Source: Streptosporangium amethystogenes (lineage in GTDB: Bacteria; Actinomycetota; Actinomycetes; Streptosporangiales; Streptosporangiaceae). Taken from it: a DNA stretch of 38,080 nucleotides. Below are positions 7,244-16,158 of the stretch, piece by piece; within the stretch, counting starts at the first letter, position 1, and each line of letters opens with the position of its first letter. Where the stretch lies: assembly GCF_000721075.1 (NCBI RefSeq), contig NZ_JOEQ01000048.1, positions 1-38,080 on the forward strand. Direction: 5' to 3'. The notes beneath the pieces were generated by a model. The model was not told where the DNA came from. It saw only the letters and a program-made list of their open reading frames with translations, and searched no databases. The translations under genes and the position numbers were made by a program.

Positions 7244-8707
7244 CTACCCCGCGGGGAGGGGGATGCTCAGACTTACCTCGGTGCCGCCGCCCTGTCGCGG
7301 TTCGATGGCCAGCCGCCCGGACAACTCGCCCACCACCAGGGTCCGTACGATCTGCAACCCCAGACTGGTGGTCTGGTCCAGGTCGAAGTCCTCCGGCAAC
7401 CCGCTGCCGTTGTCGGACACGATCACGTCCAACCGCTCTGCCCCGCGCGACACGATCACCTGGAGTTTACCCTGACGCTGCGCCAGCCCGTGCTGGACCG
7501 CGTTCTGCAGCAACTCCGTGAGGACCATCGCCAGCGGCGTCGCGATCTCCGAGCGCAGCACCCCGAAGCTCCCGACCCGGCGCGGCACGACCTGTGTCTC
7601 CGGGGCCGCGACCTCTCCCGTCATCGCGATCACCCTGTCGGCGATGTCGTCGAAGTCCACCTGCTCCTCGGGCGTGTGGGAGAGCGTCTCGTGCACGATC
7701 GCGATCGACCCGACCCTGCGTACCGCCTCCTCCAGCGCCTCCCTGCCCTCCGGCAGCCGCAGCCGCCTGGCCTGGAGCCGCAGCAGCGCGGCCACCGTCT
7801 GCAGGTTGTTCTTCACCCGGTGGTGGATCTCCCTGATGGTGGCGTCCTTGGTCATCAGCTCTCGCTCGCGGCGGCGCAGCTCGGTCACATCCCTGATGAG
7901 CACCAGAGCGCCGATTCTCCCGCCACCGACGATCAGCGGGATCGCCCGCAGCTGCACGACGGTGCCGCCCGACTCCACCTCCGTCTCCCTGGGCTCTCGC
8001 CCGCTGGCGACGATCATCAGGTTCTCGTTGATGGGCTCGTCGGAGTAACAGAGCGTGGCGGTCGTACGGCCCAGCTCCGCACCGACCAGGTCGGCGGTGA
8101 GGCCCAGCCGCCGGTAGGCCGACAGCGCGTTCGGCGAGGCGTATGTGACACGGCCCGCCCGGTCGAGCCGGAGCAGCCCGTCACCCACCCGCGGCGAGCG
8201 GACCAGGATCGGCTCCGCGCCGGAGAACGGGAAGCGGCCCTCGGCCACCATCTGGGCCAGGTCGGAGGCGCTCTGCAGGTACGTCAGCTCCAGCCTGGAG
8301 GGGGTCCGCGCCGAGGACAGGTTCGTCGAGCGCTGGATGACGCCCAGGAAGTGGTCGGCCCGCCGCACGGGAATGGTCTCCTCGCGTACCGGCACCCCGC
8401 TCGACCAGTCCGGATCGCCCTCACGGCAGATACGCCGCTCGTTCCAGGCGGTCTCCAGCAGCGGCCGTTCGCCCTTCGCCGCGATCATGCCCACGATGTC
8501 GTCGTGATAGACGGTCGGCCCGGTGGTGGGCCGCATCTGCGCGATCGCGACCCAGCCGGAGCCGTCCTTCAGCGGGATCCACAGGATCAGGTCGGCAAAG
8601 GACAGGTCCGCGAGGAGCTGCCAGTCGGAGACCAGCGAGTGCATCCACTCCAGGTCCGCATCGTCGAGCGCGGTGTGACGAACCGCCAGGTCGCTTAGAG
8701 TCGGCAC
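7244..8707 (-). CDS. pdtaS: Sensor histidine kinase PdtaS
   Basis: PdtaS is a cytosolic histidine kinase that phosphorylates the antiterminator PdtaR in actinobacteria. The 487-residue protein has an N-terminal GAF-like H_kinase_N domain (about 5-140), a PAS domain (about 175-275), and a HisKA_2 dimerisation helix EIHHRVKNNLQTVAALLRLQ with the phospho-His at 295/296. An HWE/HisKA_2-type ATPase follows, with the N-box ELLQNAVQHG and G-box DNGSGLP. There are no transmembrane segments. The GTG start gives VPTLSDLAVRH, as in relatives. PdtaR is not in the window. The whiB1-pdtaS neighbourhood is conserved with M. tuberculosis. Confidence 0.92.
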   Translation of the reverse strand: MPTLSDLAVRHTALDDADLEWMHSLVSDWQLLADLSFADLILWIPLKDGSGWVAIAQMRPTTGPTVYHDDIVGMIAAKGERPLLETAWNERRICREGDPDWSSGVPVREETIPVRRADHFLGVIQRSTNLSSARTPSRLELTYLQSASDLAQMVAEGRFPFSGAEPILVRSPRVGDGLLRLDRAGRVTYASPNALSAYRRLGLTADLVGAELGRTTATLCYSDEPINENLMIVASGREPRETEVESGGTVVQLRAIPLIVGGGRIGALVLIRDVTELRRRERELMTKDATIREIHHRVKNNLQTVAALLRLQARRLRLPEGREALEEAVRRVGSIAIVHETLSHTPEEQVDFDDIADRVIAMTGEVAAPETQVVPRRVGSFGVLRSEIATPLAMVLTELLQNAVQHGLAQRQGKLQVIVSRGAERLDVIVSDNGSGLPEDFDLDQTTSLGLQIVRTLVVGELSGRLAIEPRQGGGTEVSLSIPLPAG

Positions 8708-8732
8708 TCGTGCATCATGCGTTCTTTCCAGG

Positions 8733-8749
8733 CCCGAACGCGAATCGGG
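8733..8749. promoter_or_regulatory. Inverted repeat between pdtaS and bioF
   Basis: CCCGA and TCGGG (arms 8733-8737 and 8745-8749) flank 7 bp in the 68-bp divergent gap. This is the only dyad in the gap and could be an operator for the biotin operon. It does not match the TGAAC-type BioQ site that I know of. Support is weak. Confidence 0.25.
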
Positions 8750-8775
8750 TGAGTCCTGCTGAAAAGATGCCGCTT

Positions 8776-9936
8776 ATGGAGCAGATCCCTGATCCGCTGG
8801 TCCGGTTCCGTGCGGCGGCGGCCACGAGGGAGGCCGCAGGGCTACGGCGGACCCTGCGCGCCCGCACACCGGACGACGACGGCCTCGTCGATCTGGCCTC
8901 CAACGACTACCTCGGCCTGGCCAGAGACGAGCGGCTGGCCGAGGCGGCCGTGGCGGCGACACGCACCTGGGGTACCGGCTCCACGGGTTCCCGCCTGGTC
9001 ACCGGCTCCACGAGCCTGCACGCGCGCCTGGAGGCACGGCTGTGCGCCTTCACCGGCGCGGAGGGCGCCCTGGTGTTCTCCTCCGGCTACCTGGCCAACC
9101 TGGCCGCCGTCGCGACTCTGGGCAGGGGCGCCCTGGTGGTCTCCGAGGCGGGCAACCACGCGTCGATAGTGGACGCCTGCCGGCTGTCGCGCTCGCGGGT
9201 CGTGGTCACCCCGCACCGGGACGTCGCCGCCGTGGAGCGGGCGCTGGCCTGCCGGGACGAGGAGCACGCGATCGTGGTCACGGACGCGGTCTTCTCCGTG
9301 GACGGCGATCTGGCCCCACTCGCGGAGCTGTACGCGGCGACGGTGCGGCAGGGTGCGCTGCTGGTCGTCGACGAGGCCCACGCGATCGGGGTCATCGGGC
9401 CGCGCGGACAGGGCGCCGTGCACGCCGCGGGGCTGGCGGCCGAGCCGGGCATTGTGAGAACGATCACACTGTCCAAGTCCCTGGGCTCCCAGGGTGGAGC
9501 CGTACTGGCCGCGCCCGAGGTGATCCAAACCCTTGTGGACACAGGCCGGTCGTTCATCTTCGACACCGGGCTGGCACCCGGCAGCGTGGCCGCGGCACTC
9601 GCCGCTGTCGATATCCTTCACCATCAGCCCGAACTGCCCGGACGCGTGCGAACCATGGCGAGGGAGCTGGCCGCTATGGCCCGCGATCTCGGCCTGGAAA
9701 GCGGCGATCCAGCGGGTGGGGTCGTCCCCGTCGTGCTCGGCCCACCCGAGATCGCACTTCGGGCCGCCCTCATCTGTGCGGAACACGGGGTGCGCGCCGG
9801 ATGCTTCCGGCCGCCCTCGGTGCCGGTCGGCCGCTCTTGCCTGCGCTTGACGGCACGGGCCAATCTGAGTTCCGACGATCTAGCGGTGACCAGGGGTGCA
9901 CTCACCGCCGTGGCCGAGATGAAGGTGACCATGTGA
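8776..9936 (+). CDS. bioF: 8-amino-7-oxononanoate synthase
   Basis: BioF is a PLP enzyme that condenses pimeloyl-ACP (or -CoA) with L-alanine to 8-amino-7-oxononanoate, the first step of biotin ring assembly. The 386-residue protein shows the alpha-oxoamine synthase features [35 protein letters not shown], the cofactor Asp in [15 protein letters not shown], and the PLP-binding Lys in [12 protein letters not shown]. The ATG at 8776 has GAAAAG at a sensible distance; an ATG at 8767 is the alternative. Its stop overlaps the GTG of the next gene by 4 bp, so it heads an operon with a regulator, bioD and bioB. Confidence 0.93.
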   Translation: MEQIPDPLVRFRAAAATREAAGLRRTLRARTPDDDGLVDLASNDYLGLARDERLAEAAVAATRTWGTGSTGSRLVTGSTSLHARLEARLCAFTGAEGALVFSSGYLANLAAVATLGRGALVVSEAGNHASIVDACRLSRSRVVVTPHRDVAAVERALACRDEEHAIVVTDAVFSVDGDLAPLAELYAATVRQGALLVVDEAHAIGVIGPRGQGAVHAAGLAAEPGIVRTITLSKSLGSQGGAVLAAPEVIQTLVDTGRSFIFDTGLAPGSVAAALAAVDILHHQPELPGRVRTMARELAAMARDLGLESGDPAGGVVPVVLGPPEIALRAALICAEHGVRAGCFRPPSVPVGRSCLRLTARANLSSDDLAVTRGALTAVAEMKVTM

Positions 9937-10652
9937 GCGACGACTCCCCGAGAATCCCGAAATACTACGACGTCAAGCGCAGCCTGCTCACCCTCACCAA
10001 GAGCCTGCCCGCGGGTAGTGCGCTACCCCCCGAGCGAGCTCTCGCGGTCCGCTTCGAGACGTCGCGCACCACGGTGCGCCAAGCCCTGTCCGAACTCGTG
10101 GTCGAGGGCCGCCTGGTGCGCATCCAGGGCAAGGGGACGTTCGTCGCACAGCCCAAGGTCGCCCAGGTCCTCCAGCTGACCTCCTACACCGGGGATCTAC
10201 GGACCGTCGGCCTCGAACCCGACACCAAGATCCTTGACATCAGTTACGTCACCGCCGACGAGCAGTTGGCCCGCCGCCTGGCCATCAACGCCGGCGGCCG
10301 TGTGCTGCGCATTCACCGGTTACGCCTGGCCAGCGGCGAGCCGATGTCGATCGACACCACCCACCTGTCGGCTCGGCGCTTCCCCCGCCTGCGGCGGGAG
10401 CTGGAGATGCACTCCTCGCTGTACGAGACGCTGTACAACGCGTACAACGTGCGGCTGACCGACGCCGAGGAGATCATCGAGACCGTGCTGGCCACCCCGT
10501 ACGACGCACAGGTGCTCGGTGTCGACGCGGGCCTGCCGCTGCTCCTGCTCACCAGGCACGCCTTCGACGCGGACGGCAACCCGGTCGAGTGGGCACAGTC
10601 CCTGTACCGGGGCGACCGCTACAAGTTCGTCACCCGGCTGCGCCGCCCCTGA
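9933..10652 (+). CDS. GntR/HutC-family regulator, DasR-like
   Basis: The 239-residue protein has a GntR winged helix (about 10-75, with [21 protein letters not shown] and [10 protein letters not shown]) and a UTRA effector domain (about 90-236, ending [17 protein letters not shown]). From memory it matches Streptomyces DasR, the aminosugar-phosphate sensor of GlcNAc metabolism and development, along nearly the whole length, including [13 protein letters not shown] and LQLTSYT segments. Its place is odd: it is translationally coupled to bioF and precedes bioD. It may be a true DasR, or a paralogue recruited to biotin control. No dre-type operator was seen in the operon promoter. Confidence 0.85.
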   Translation: MSDDSPRIPKYYDVKRSLLTLTKSLPAGSALPPERALAVRFETSRTTVRQALSELVVEGRLVRIQGKGTFVAQPKVAQVLQLTSYTGDLRTVGLEPDTKILDISYVTADEQLARRLAINAGGRVLRIHRLRLASGEPMSIDTTHLSARRFPRLRRELEMHSSLYETLYNAYNVRLTDAEEIIETVLATPYDAQVLGVDAGLPLLLLTRHAFDADGNPVEWAQSLYRGDRYKFVTRLRRP

Positions 10653-10658
10653 CCCACC

Positions 10659-10664
10659 TAAGCT
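10659..10664 (+). promoter_or_regulatory. -10 hexamer before bioD
   Basis: TAAGCT fits TANNNT and ends 7 nt before the bioD GTG. It could give a leaderless bioD-bioB transcript separate from bioF. GGGACGG in the same spacer could instead serve as a ribosome site. Confidence 0.35.
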
Positions 10665-10671
10665 GGGACGG

Positions 10672-11394
10672 GTGAGCATTCTCGTGGTCACCGGGACCGA
10701 CACCGGGGTGGGAAAGACCGTCGTCACCGCGGCGGTGGCCTCGCTCGCCAGAGAGCGAGGCTCCTCCGTGGCCGTGCTGAAACCCGCGCAGACCGGGGTG
10801 TCGGACACCGAACCCGGCGACATGGACGACGTCATCCGGCTGTCCGGGGTACGGACGACCTTCGAGTCGGCCAGGTACCCCGCCGCGCTGTCACCCGCGG
10901 CGGCGGCGCGCCTGGCCGGTCTGCCGCCGGTCTCCCTCGCCCGGGTGGCGGACCGGGTCGGCGAACTGGCCGGCTCACACCGGCTGGTGATCGTCGAGGG
11001 TGCCGGCGGGCTCCTCGTCCGCTTCGACGAGGAGGGCGCGACCTTGGCCGACCTGGCCAGGGCGCTCTCGGCACCGGTGCTCCTGGTGACCAGGGCCGGG
11101 CTGGGCACGCTCAACCACACCGCGCTGACGCTGGAGGCGATGGCCCACCGAGGGCTGGAGCCGGCCGGGGTGGTGATCGGCTCCTGGCCGGCCGCGCCCG
11201 GCGTCGCCGAGCGGAGCAACGTCGCGGATCTGGAGATGCTGGCCGCCCGGCCGCTGGCGGGCGCCCTCCCCGAGGGCGCCGGGCTGCTGGAGCGTGACGC
11301 CTTCGCCCGCGCCGCCCACTCCGGGCTGGGGCCGGCGCTGGGCGGTGGTTTCGACCCCGCCGCCTTCCGCACCACCCTTAGGCTTTCCCCGTAG
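10672..11394 (+). CDS. bioD: Dethiobiotin synthetase
   Basis: BioD closes the ureido ring, converting 7,8-diaminononanoate, CO2 and ATP to dethiobiotin. The 240-residue protein begins [16 protein letters not shown], which holds the P-loop (GTDTGVGKT, about 8-16). It continues with the conserved Lys in AVLKPAQTG, the Mg-binding EGAGGLLV near 107-114, and [13 protein letters not shown]. The 19-bp gap from the regulator gene supports operon membership, although a possible internal promoter lies in it. The substrate-making aminotransferase bioA is not in the window. Confidence 0.93.
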   Translation: MSILVVTGTDTGVGKTVVTAAVASLARERGSSVAVLKPAQTGVSDTEPGDMDDVIRLSGVRTTFESARYPAALSPAAAARLAGLPPVSLARVADRVGELAGSHRLVIVEGAGGLLVRFDEEGATLADLARALSAPVLLVTRAGLGTLNHTALTLEAMAHRGLEPAGVVIGSWPAAPGVAERSNVADLEMLAARPLAGALPEGAGLLERDAFARAAHSGLGPALGGGFDPAAFRTTLRLSP

Positions 11395-11419
11395 CCACGA
11401 CCGTGGATCCGAACCGCTC

Positions 11420-11480
11420 GACGTCCTCCCCGGTGGAAGCCGGGAATCCCACCCCTTCCCGGGGTCGGCACCCGGGGTCT
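11420..11480 (+). other. Possible IS200/IS605-like right-end relic between bioD and bioB
   Basis: The 103-bp bioD-bioB gap holds GACGTCCTCCCC followed by a small hairpin (CCCGG-TGGAAG-CCGGG) and AATCCC. A second hairpin follows (ACCCC/GGGGT, 11451-11465). From memory, this resembles the hairpin sequence found at the right ends of many actinobacterial IS200/IS605 elements, where tnpB and its RNA end. No tnpA or tnpB is present, so at most it is a solo end. It may simply be a leader structure for bioB. Confidence 0.25.
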
Positions 11481-11497
11481 CCACGCTGGAGGTATTC

Positions 11498-12493
11498 ATG
11501 AGCGACATCCTCGAGATCGCCAGGACGCAGGTGCTGGAGGGGGGCCGCGGTCTCGACGCCGCGCGGGCCCTGTGCTGCCTGGAGCTGCCGGACGACCGCC
11601 TGGCCGAGCTGCTGGCCCTGGCCCACGAGGTGCGGATTAAGTGGTGTGGTCCCGAGGTGGAGGTCGAGGGGATCGTCTCCCTCAAGACAGGCGGCTGCCC
11701 CGAGGACTGCCACTTCTGCTCGCAGTCGGGGCAGTTCTCCTCTCCGGTCCGCGCCGTCTGGCTGGACATCCCCTCGCTGGTCGAGGCCGCCAGGGAGACC
11801 GCCGCGACCGGGGCCACCGAGTTCTGCATCGTGGCCGCCGTACGGGGCCCCGACCAGCGCCTGATGGACCAGGTCCGCCAAGGCGTGAAGGCGATCCGCG
11901 AGGCGGTCGACATCAACGTCGCATGCTCACTGGGCATGCTCACCCAGGCGCAGGTCGACGAGCTGGCCGAGATGGGGGTGCACCGCTACAACCACAACCT
12001 GGAGACCGCGAGGTCCCACTTCGGGAAGGTCGTCACCACCCACACCTGGGAGGAGCGCTGGGACACCTGCCTGATGGTGCGCGAGGCCGGCATGGAACTG
12101 TGCTGCGGCGGCATCGTGGGCATGGGCGAGACCCGGGAGCAGCGTGCCGAGTTCGCCGGGCAGCTGGGCGAGCTGGCGCCCGACGAGGTTCCGCTGAACT
12201 TCCTCAACCCGCGCCCCGGCACGCCCTTCGAGTCCTTCCCGCTGCTGGAGGGGGCCGAGGCGCTCCGGACCATCGCCGCCTTCAGGCTCGCGCTGCCCCG
12301 CACGATCCTGCGCTACGCGGGCGGTCGCGAGCTGACCCTGGGCGACCTGGGCACCCGCGACGGCATGCTCGGCGGCATCAACGCGATCATCGTGGGGAAC
12401 TACCTGACCACCCTGGGCCGCGCGGCCGAGGCCGACCTCAGCCTGCTGGCGGACCTGAAGATGCCCATCAAGGCGCTCTCCGACACGCTCTGA
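11498..12493 (+). CDS. bioB: Biotin synthase
   Basis: BioB is a radical SAM enzyme that inserts sulfur into dethiobiotin to make biotin. The 331-residue protein has the radical SAM cysteines C-x3-C-x2-C at Cys67, Cys71 and Cys74 ([10 protein letters not shown]). Typical BioB blocks follow: YNHNLETAR, the GGIVGMGE turn, [12 protein letters not shown], and the C-terminal [15 protein letters not shown]. The ATG at 11498 is preceded by TGGAGG. Actinobacterial BioB proteins of this kind need the small partner BsaP, whose gene lies 4 kb to the right. It ends the bioF-regulator-bioD-bioB unit. Confidence 0.95.
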   Translation: MSDILEIARTQVLEGGRGLDAARALCCLELPDDRLAELLALAHEVRIKWCGPEVEVEGIVSLKTGGCPEDCHFCSQSGQFSSPVRAVWLDIPSLVEAARETAATGATEFCIVAAVRGPDQRLMDQVRQGVKAIREAVDINVACSLGMLTQAQVDELAEMGVHRYNHNLETARSHFGKVVTTHTWEERWDTCLMVREAGMELCCGGIVGMGETREQRAEFAGQLGELAPDEVPLNFLNPRPGTPFESFPLLEGAEALRTIAAFRLALPRTILRYAGGRELTLGDLGTRDGMLGGINAIIVGNYLTTLGRAAEADLSLLADLKMPIKALSDTL

Positions 12494-12612
12494 GCCTCCC
12501 TCCGACGAATGCCGGCCCCTTATCTCCAGCCCGATGCCATATGTGTCGCCCGCATTAGGCGAGGGGATCTGGGCAGGGAGAACAATCCCTGTTCGGCTAA
12601 GTGACTGACTGG

Positions 12613-12618
12613 TAGGTT
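12613..12618 (+). promoter_or_regulatory. -10 hexamer of the TPP enzyme gene, leaderless
   Basis: TAGGTT fits TANNNT and ends 7 nt before the ATG at 12626. There is no ribosome site in between, so a leaderless transcript is likely. The 132-bp gap after bioB otherwise shows no clear terminator hairpin. Confidence 0.45.
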
Positions 12619-12625
12619 GCGCGAT

Positions 12626-14278
12626 ATGGAGTCTCCGAAGCACGCAGGTGACATCGCGGTCGCCATCTCCAAGGCATACGGCATCGAGACCATGTTCACC
12701 CTGTCCGGTGGACATGTCTTCCCGCTCTACGACGGCGCGGTCCACGAGGGGATGCCCATCCTGGACGTTCGCCACGAGCAGAGCGCGGTCTTCGCCGCCG
12801 AGGCGACCGCGCGGCTCACCCGTAAACCCGGGCTGGCCGTACTCACCGCGGGACCCGGCATCACCAACGGCGTCAGCGGAGTGGCCACCGCGCACTTCAA
12901 CGGCTCGCCCGTCGTGGTCATGGGAGGCCGTGCCCCCCAGTCCCGGTGGGGTTCAGGCGCGCTACAGGAGATCGACCACCCACCGTTGTTCGCACCGATC
13001 ACCAAGCTGGCCTTCACCGGATCGGGCGCCGACTCCATCGCGCAGGACGTGGAGATGGCCTTCCGCACCGCCCTCGCCCCGCACCGCGGCCCCGTCTTCC
13101 TCGACTTCCACATGGACCACCTCTTCTCGGCCGCGCCTCCGCTCGAAGAGGCCCCCGAGACGTTGACTCCGTCGCCGCTGGAGCCCGACCCCGACGCGCT
13201 GGCCGCGATCGCCCGCCTGATCGCCGAGGCCCAGCGTCCGGTGCTGGTGCTCGGTTCCGATGTGTGGATGGACCGCGCCGAGGAGGTCGCCAGAAGCTTC
13301 GCCGAGGAATACCGACTGCCGGTCATCCCCAACGGCCAGGGGCGCGGCATCCTGCCCGCCGGCCACGAACTGCTGGTCACCCGGGCCAGGGGAATGGCGT
13401 TCTCCCAGGCGGACCTGGTGATCGTGGCCGGCACCCCGATCGACTTCCGCCTCGGCTACGGCTGGTTCGGCGGCAAGGACGGCGCCCCGCTCGCCAAGGT
13501 CGTGCACCTGGCCGACGCGCCGTCGCAGCTGGCCACGCACATGGACCCGGTCGGCACCGCCGCCGGTGACCTCTCGCTGCTCTTCTGGGGACTTGGCACG
13601 GCCTGTGCCGAAGCGGGCGTGTCCCCCAAGAGCTACGCCCCCTGGGTGACCCGGCTCTCCGAGGCGGCCTCGGCCGCCATCGCCGCCGACGCCGCCCTGC
13701 TTGAGTCCGCAGCCGACCCGATCCACCCGATGCGGATCTACGGCGAGCTGGGCAAGCTCCTCGCCGACGACGCCGTGGTGATCGGCGACGGCGGCGACTT
13801 CGTCTCGTACGCGGGCAAGTACGTCGAGCCGAAGCAGCCGGGAAACTGGCTCGACCCGGGCCCGTACGGCTGCCTGGGCACGGGCCTGGGTTACGCCATC
13901 GCCGCCAGGGTGGCCCGTCCCTCCTCGCAGGTGGTGCTGTTGCTCGGCGACGGCGCGGCCGGCTTCTCGCTGATGGACGTCGACACTCTCGTACGCCACC
14001 GCCTGCCGGTTGTGATGATCTGCGGCAACAACGGCATGTGGGGTCTGGAGAAGCATCCCATGCAGATGCTCTACGGCTACGACGTGGCCGCGGACCTCCA
14101 GCCCCAGTGCCGCTACGACCAGGTGGTGACCGCCCTCGGCGGTGGCGGCGAGCTCGTCACCGATCCCGCACAGATCGGCCCGGCCCTGCGCCGCGCGTTC
14201 GACTCCGGTGTGCCCTACATGGTCAACATCGCCACCGACCCCTCGGTGGCCTACCCTCGCCAGACCACGGGCGTCTAG
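12626..14278 (+). CDS. Thiamine pyrophosphate-dependent acetolactate synthase-like enzyme
   Basis: The 550-residue protein has the three-domain TPP decarboxylase fold. The N-terminal PYR domain carries the cofactor-activating Glu in VRHEQSAVFAAEATARLT near residue 50. A central Rossmann-like domain follows. The C-terminal PP domain has the TPP/Mg motif LLGDGAAGFSLMDVDTLVRH ending in CGNNGMWG. It resembles the catalytic subunit of acetolactate synthase (IlvB/ILV superfamily), but no small subunit is adjacent. Relatives with other decarboxylase or lyase activity, such as oxalyl-CoA or benzoylformate type, are possible. It is transcribed alone after bioB, and an 18-bp terminator hairpin follows. 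Confidence 0.85.
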   Translation: MESPKHAGDIAVAISKAYGIETMFTLSGGHVFPLYDGAVHEGMPILDVRHEQSAVFAAEATARLTRKPGLAVLTAGPGITNGVSGVATAHFNGSPVVVMGGRAPQSRWGSGALQEIDHPPLFAPITKLAFTGSGADSIAQDVEMAFRTALAPHRGPVFLDFHMDHLFSAAPPLEEAPETLTPSPLEPDPDALAAIARLIAEAQRPVLVLGSDVWMDRAEEVARSFAEEYRLPVIPNGQGRGILPAGHELLVTRARGMAFSQADLVIVAGTPIDFRLGYGWFGGKDGAPLAKVVHLADAPSQLATHMDPVGTAAGDLSLLFWGLGTACAEAGVSPKSYAPWVTRLSEAASAAIAADAALLESAADPIHPMRIYGELGKLLADDAVVIGDGGDFVSYAGKYVEPKQPGNWLDPGPYGCLGTGLGYAIAARVARPSSQVVLLLGDGAAGFSLMDVDTLVRHRLPVVMICGNNGMWGLEKHPMQMLYGYDVAADLQPQCRYDQVVTALGGGGELVTDPAQIGPALRRAFDSGVPYMVNIATDPSVAYPRQTTGV

Positions 14279-14291
14279 GCCCTGCTCGACG

Positions 14292-14332
14292 GATGCCGGT
14301 CTCGGCGGCCTGTCGCCGCCGAGACCGGCATC
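14292..14332. terminator. Perfect 18-bp bidirectional terminator hairpin
   Basis: GATGCCGGTCTCGGCGGC (14292-14309) pairs without mismatch with 14315-14332 around the loop CTGTC. It lies 13 bp after the TPP enzyme stop and 38 bp from the stop of the convergent kinase gene, so it can serve both. Confidence 0.85.
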
Positions 14333-14370
14333 GGTGTTGACCGGTTAGCCACCCGAGGAGGGACGCCCGG

Positions 14371-16158
14371 TCAGGTAGCGGCTGTGGGGGTCGCGGTGGG
14401 GGTCGGTGGGCACTTCTCACTGATCACCACGATCTCCACCGGCTTGCGGGAGTCCCACATGACATCCGGCGCGGGGTCCTGCTGGACCACTTTCAAGCAC
14501 TGTGAGTGATCGACGTCGGCGCTCTCGCTGACCTTCGCCTTCAGACCCGCCGCCTTGAGCTGTGCCACGGCCGCCGTTGGCGTCAGACCCACGACGTTCG
14601 GCACCTTCCTCTTCTGCACCGGCGTCAGTGTGGGGGTCGGTGTGGGCGTCGGGGTGGGCGTCGGGGTGGGCGTCGGCGTGGGGGTGGGGGTCGGGGTCGA
14701 GGTCGGGGCGGAGGGCTCCGTCGATGGCGGACAGCCATCATCGGCCACCACGATCTCCACCGGCTTTCTTGGATCCCACAGGACCCGGGCGGCAGGATCC
14801 TGCTGAACGACCTTCGCGCACTCCGAGCCGCCCGTGTCGGCGTTCCCGAAAATCGTCGCCTTCAGACCCGCTTTCCTCAGGTAGGCTCTGGCCGCCTCCG
14901 GCGTCAGGCCCGTCACGTTGGGCACCCGCCGCTTCGATGGCGGCCTCGCGGTGGGCGCCAGCGATTCGGTCACGCTGGGCGTCGACTGGGTGTTCATGTT
15001 CTCTTGCGGCACCTCGGAGGCCGCCAGCCCGTTGATCGCCACCGCGACAAGACCAACGCATATCACGCCCGCCGTGGCGGACATGGCCACCAGTCCGCCC
15101 TTACCTCGCGGCTTCTTCACGGCACGGGAACCACGCCTACCGGGGATGGCCTCGGTGGCCTGCGCAGACCCCGGAGCCACAAGCGGCTCGGCCCCCTGCC
15201 AGTCACCCGTCTGCCCATGCCCTGGCTGAGGTGTGGCGGAGCCCTGCCAGCCCGTCTGAGGTCCGGCGGATGCCTGTTCCTGCCAGCCGGTCTCGACCGG
15301 TGACTGCTGCGGACCCGCCTCGGCGTCCTGCGAGAGGATCGACTGCCTCGCGGCGGCGCTCATGGCCATGGCGCTGGGGAAGCGCCGGGCCGGATCCTTG
15401 GCGAGGGAGCGCTCCACAAGCGCCCGGATCGCGGGCGGGACGTCCGGCGGCAGCGGCGGCGGCGTCTCACGGATGTGCTTGAGCGCGATGGTGACCGGCG
15501 TGTCACCGTCGAACGGGCGCTGCCCGGCCAGGCACTCGTACGCCACCACGCCCAGCGCGTAGATGTCCACCGCGGGCGTGACAGGTGCGCCCTCCGCCTG
15601 CTCCGGCGCGCAGTAGGCGGCGGTGCCGAGCACCATGCCCGCGTCGGTGAGCCGGCTGGCGGTGTCGGATCTGGCGATGCCGAAGTCGGTGAGCACCAGG
15701 GTGCCGTCCGAGCGCACCAGCAGGTTGCCCGGCTTGATGTCCCGGTGGACGATGCCCTGGTCGTGGACCGCCTGCAGCGCCGAGGCCGCCTGGGCGATGA
15801 GGTCCATCGCGGCGCCGGGGGCGATGCGTCGCAGCCGCCCGAGCAGGCGGTCGAGCGGCTCGCCGTCGACGAACTTCATCACCAGGTACGCCGTAGCCCC
15901 CGCGCCGGGCACCTCGTGAACCCCGTAGTCGTACACGTCGACGACCCCGGGGTGGTTGATCGTCGCCATCGCCCTGGCCTCGCCCTGGAAGCGAACCAGA
16001 AAGCCCGGATCGTCGGTACGGCCCGGAAGCAGCACCTTGACGGCGACGGTGCGGGCCAGGACCATGTCCTCGCCCTTCCACACCTCGCCCATACCACCGG
16101 CGCCGATGCGGGTATCCAGGCGATACCGCCCCGCCAGCGTCGTGCCTTGGGCCACCAT
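14371..16158 (-). CDS. PASTA-domain serine/threonine protein kinase (PknB-like)
   Basis: This transmembrane kinase senses peptidoglycan-type ligands through extracellular PASTA domains and phosphorylates Ser/Thr of target proteins. In the 595-residue protein the kinase domain spans about 12-262: glycine loop GAGGMGEV, Lys41, HRDIKPGN (catalytic Asp140), DFG 158-160 and APEQ. A Gln/Gly-rich linker with GWQ repeats follows (about 285-345), then one membrane helix (about 355-378). Outside are two PASTA domains (from 411, and the last ~70 residues), each with one Cys pair (for example SECAKVV and DDGCPP), joined by a long Thr-Pro repeat. Housekeeping PknB usually has four PASTA domains, so this is a paralogue. 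The ATG has GGGGGAG upstream. Confidence 0.92.
   Translation of the reverse strand: MVAQGTTLAGRYRLDTRIGAGGMGEVWKGEDMVLARTVAVKVLLPGRTDDPGFLVRFQGEARAMATINHPGVVDVYDYGVHEVPGAGATAYLVMKFVDGEPLDRLLGRLRRIAPGAAMDLIAQAASALQAVHDQGIVHRDIKPGNLLVRSDGTLVLTDFGIARSDTASRLTDAGMVLGTAAYCAPEQAEGAPVTPAVDIYALGVVAYECLAGQRPFDGDTPVTIALKHIRETPPPLPPDVPPAIRALVERSLAKDPARRFPSAMAMSAAARQSILSQDAEAGPQQSPVETGWQEQASAGPQTGWQGSATPQPGHGQTGDWQGAEPLVAPGSAQATEAIPGRRGSRAVKKPRGKGGLVAMSATAGVICVGLVAVAINGLAASEVPQENMNTQSTPSVTESLAPTARPPSKRRVPNVTGLTPEAARAYLRKAGLKATIFGNADTGGSECAKVVQQDPAARVLWDPRKPVEIVVADDGCPPSTEPSAPTSTPTPTPTPTPTPTPTPTPTPTPTLTPVQKRKVPNVVGLTPTAAVAQLKAAGLKAKVSESADVDHSQCLKVVQQDPAPDVMWDSRKPVEIVVISEKCPPTPTATPTAAT
14629..14708 (-). repeat. 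In-frame 6-bp tandem repeat encoding Thr-Pro
   Basis: About 80 bp of imperfect GTGGGC/GTCGGG hexamers encode the PTPTPT linker between the two PASTA domains. The unit length is a multiple of three, so slippage changes linker length without a frameshift. Confidence 0.8.

Noticed and set aside
7360..7385. dre-like DasR site within the pdtaS gene
   Set aside because: Only a partial half-match to TGGTCTAGACCA, inside coding sequence, and not symmetric.
9042..9932. Large N-terminal extension of the DasR-like protein overlapping bioF
   Set aside because: The extension is a frame shadow of bioF. The protein matches its family only from the GTG at 9933.
14629..14708. Phase-variable switch in the PASTA kinase
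   Set aside because: The repeat unit is 6 bp, so length changes cannot shift the reading frame; only linker length would vary.
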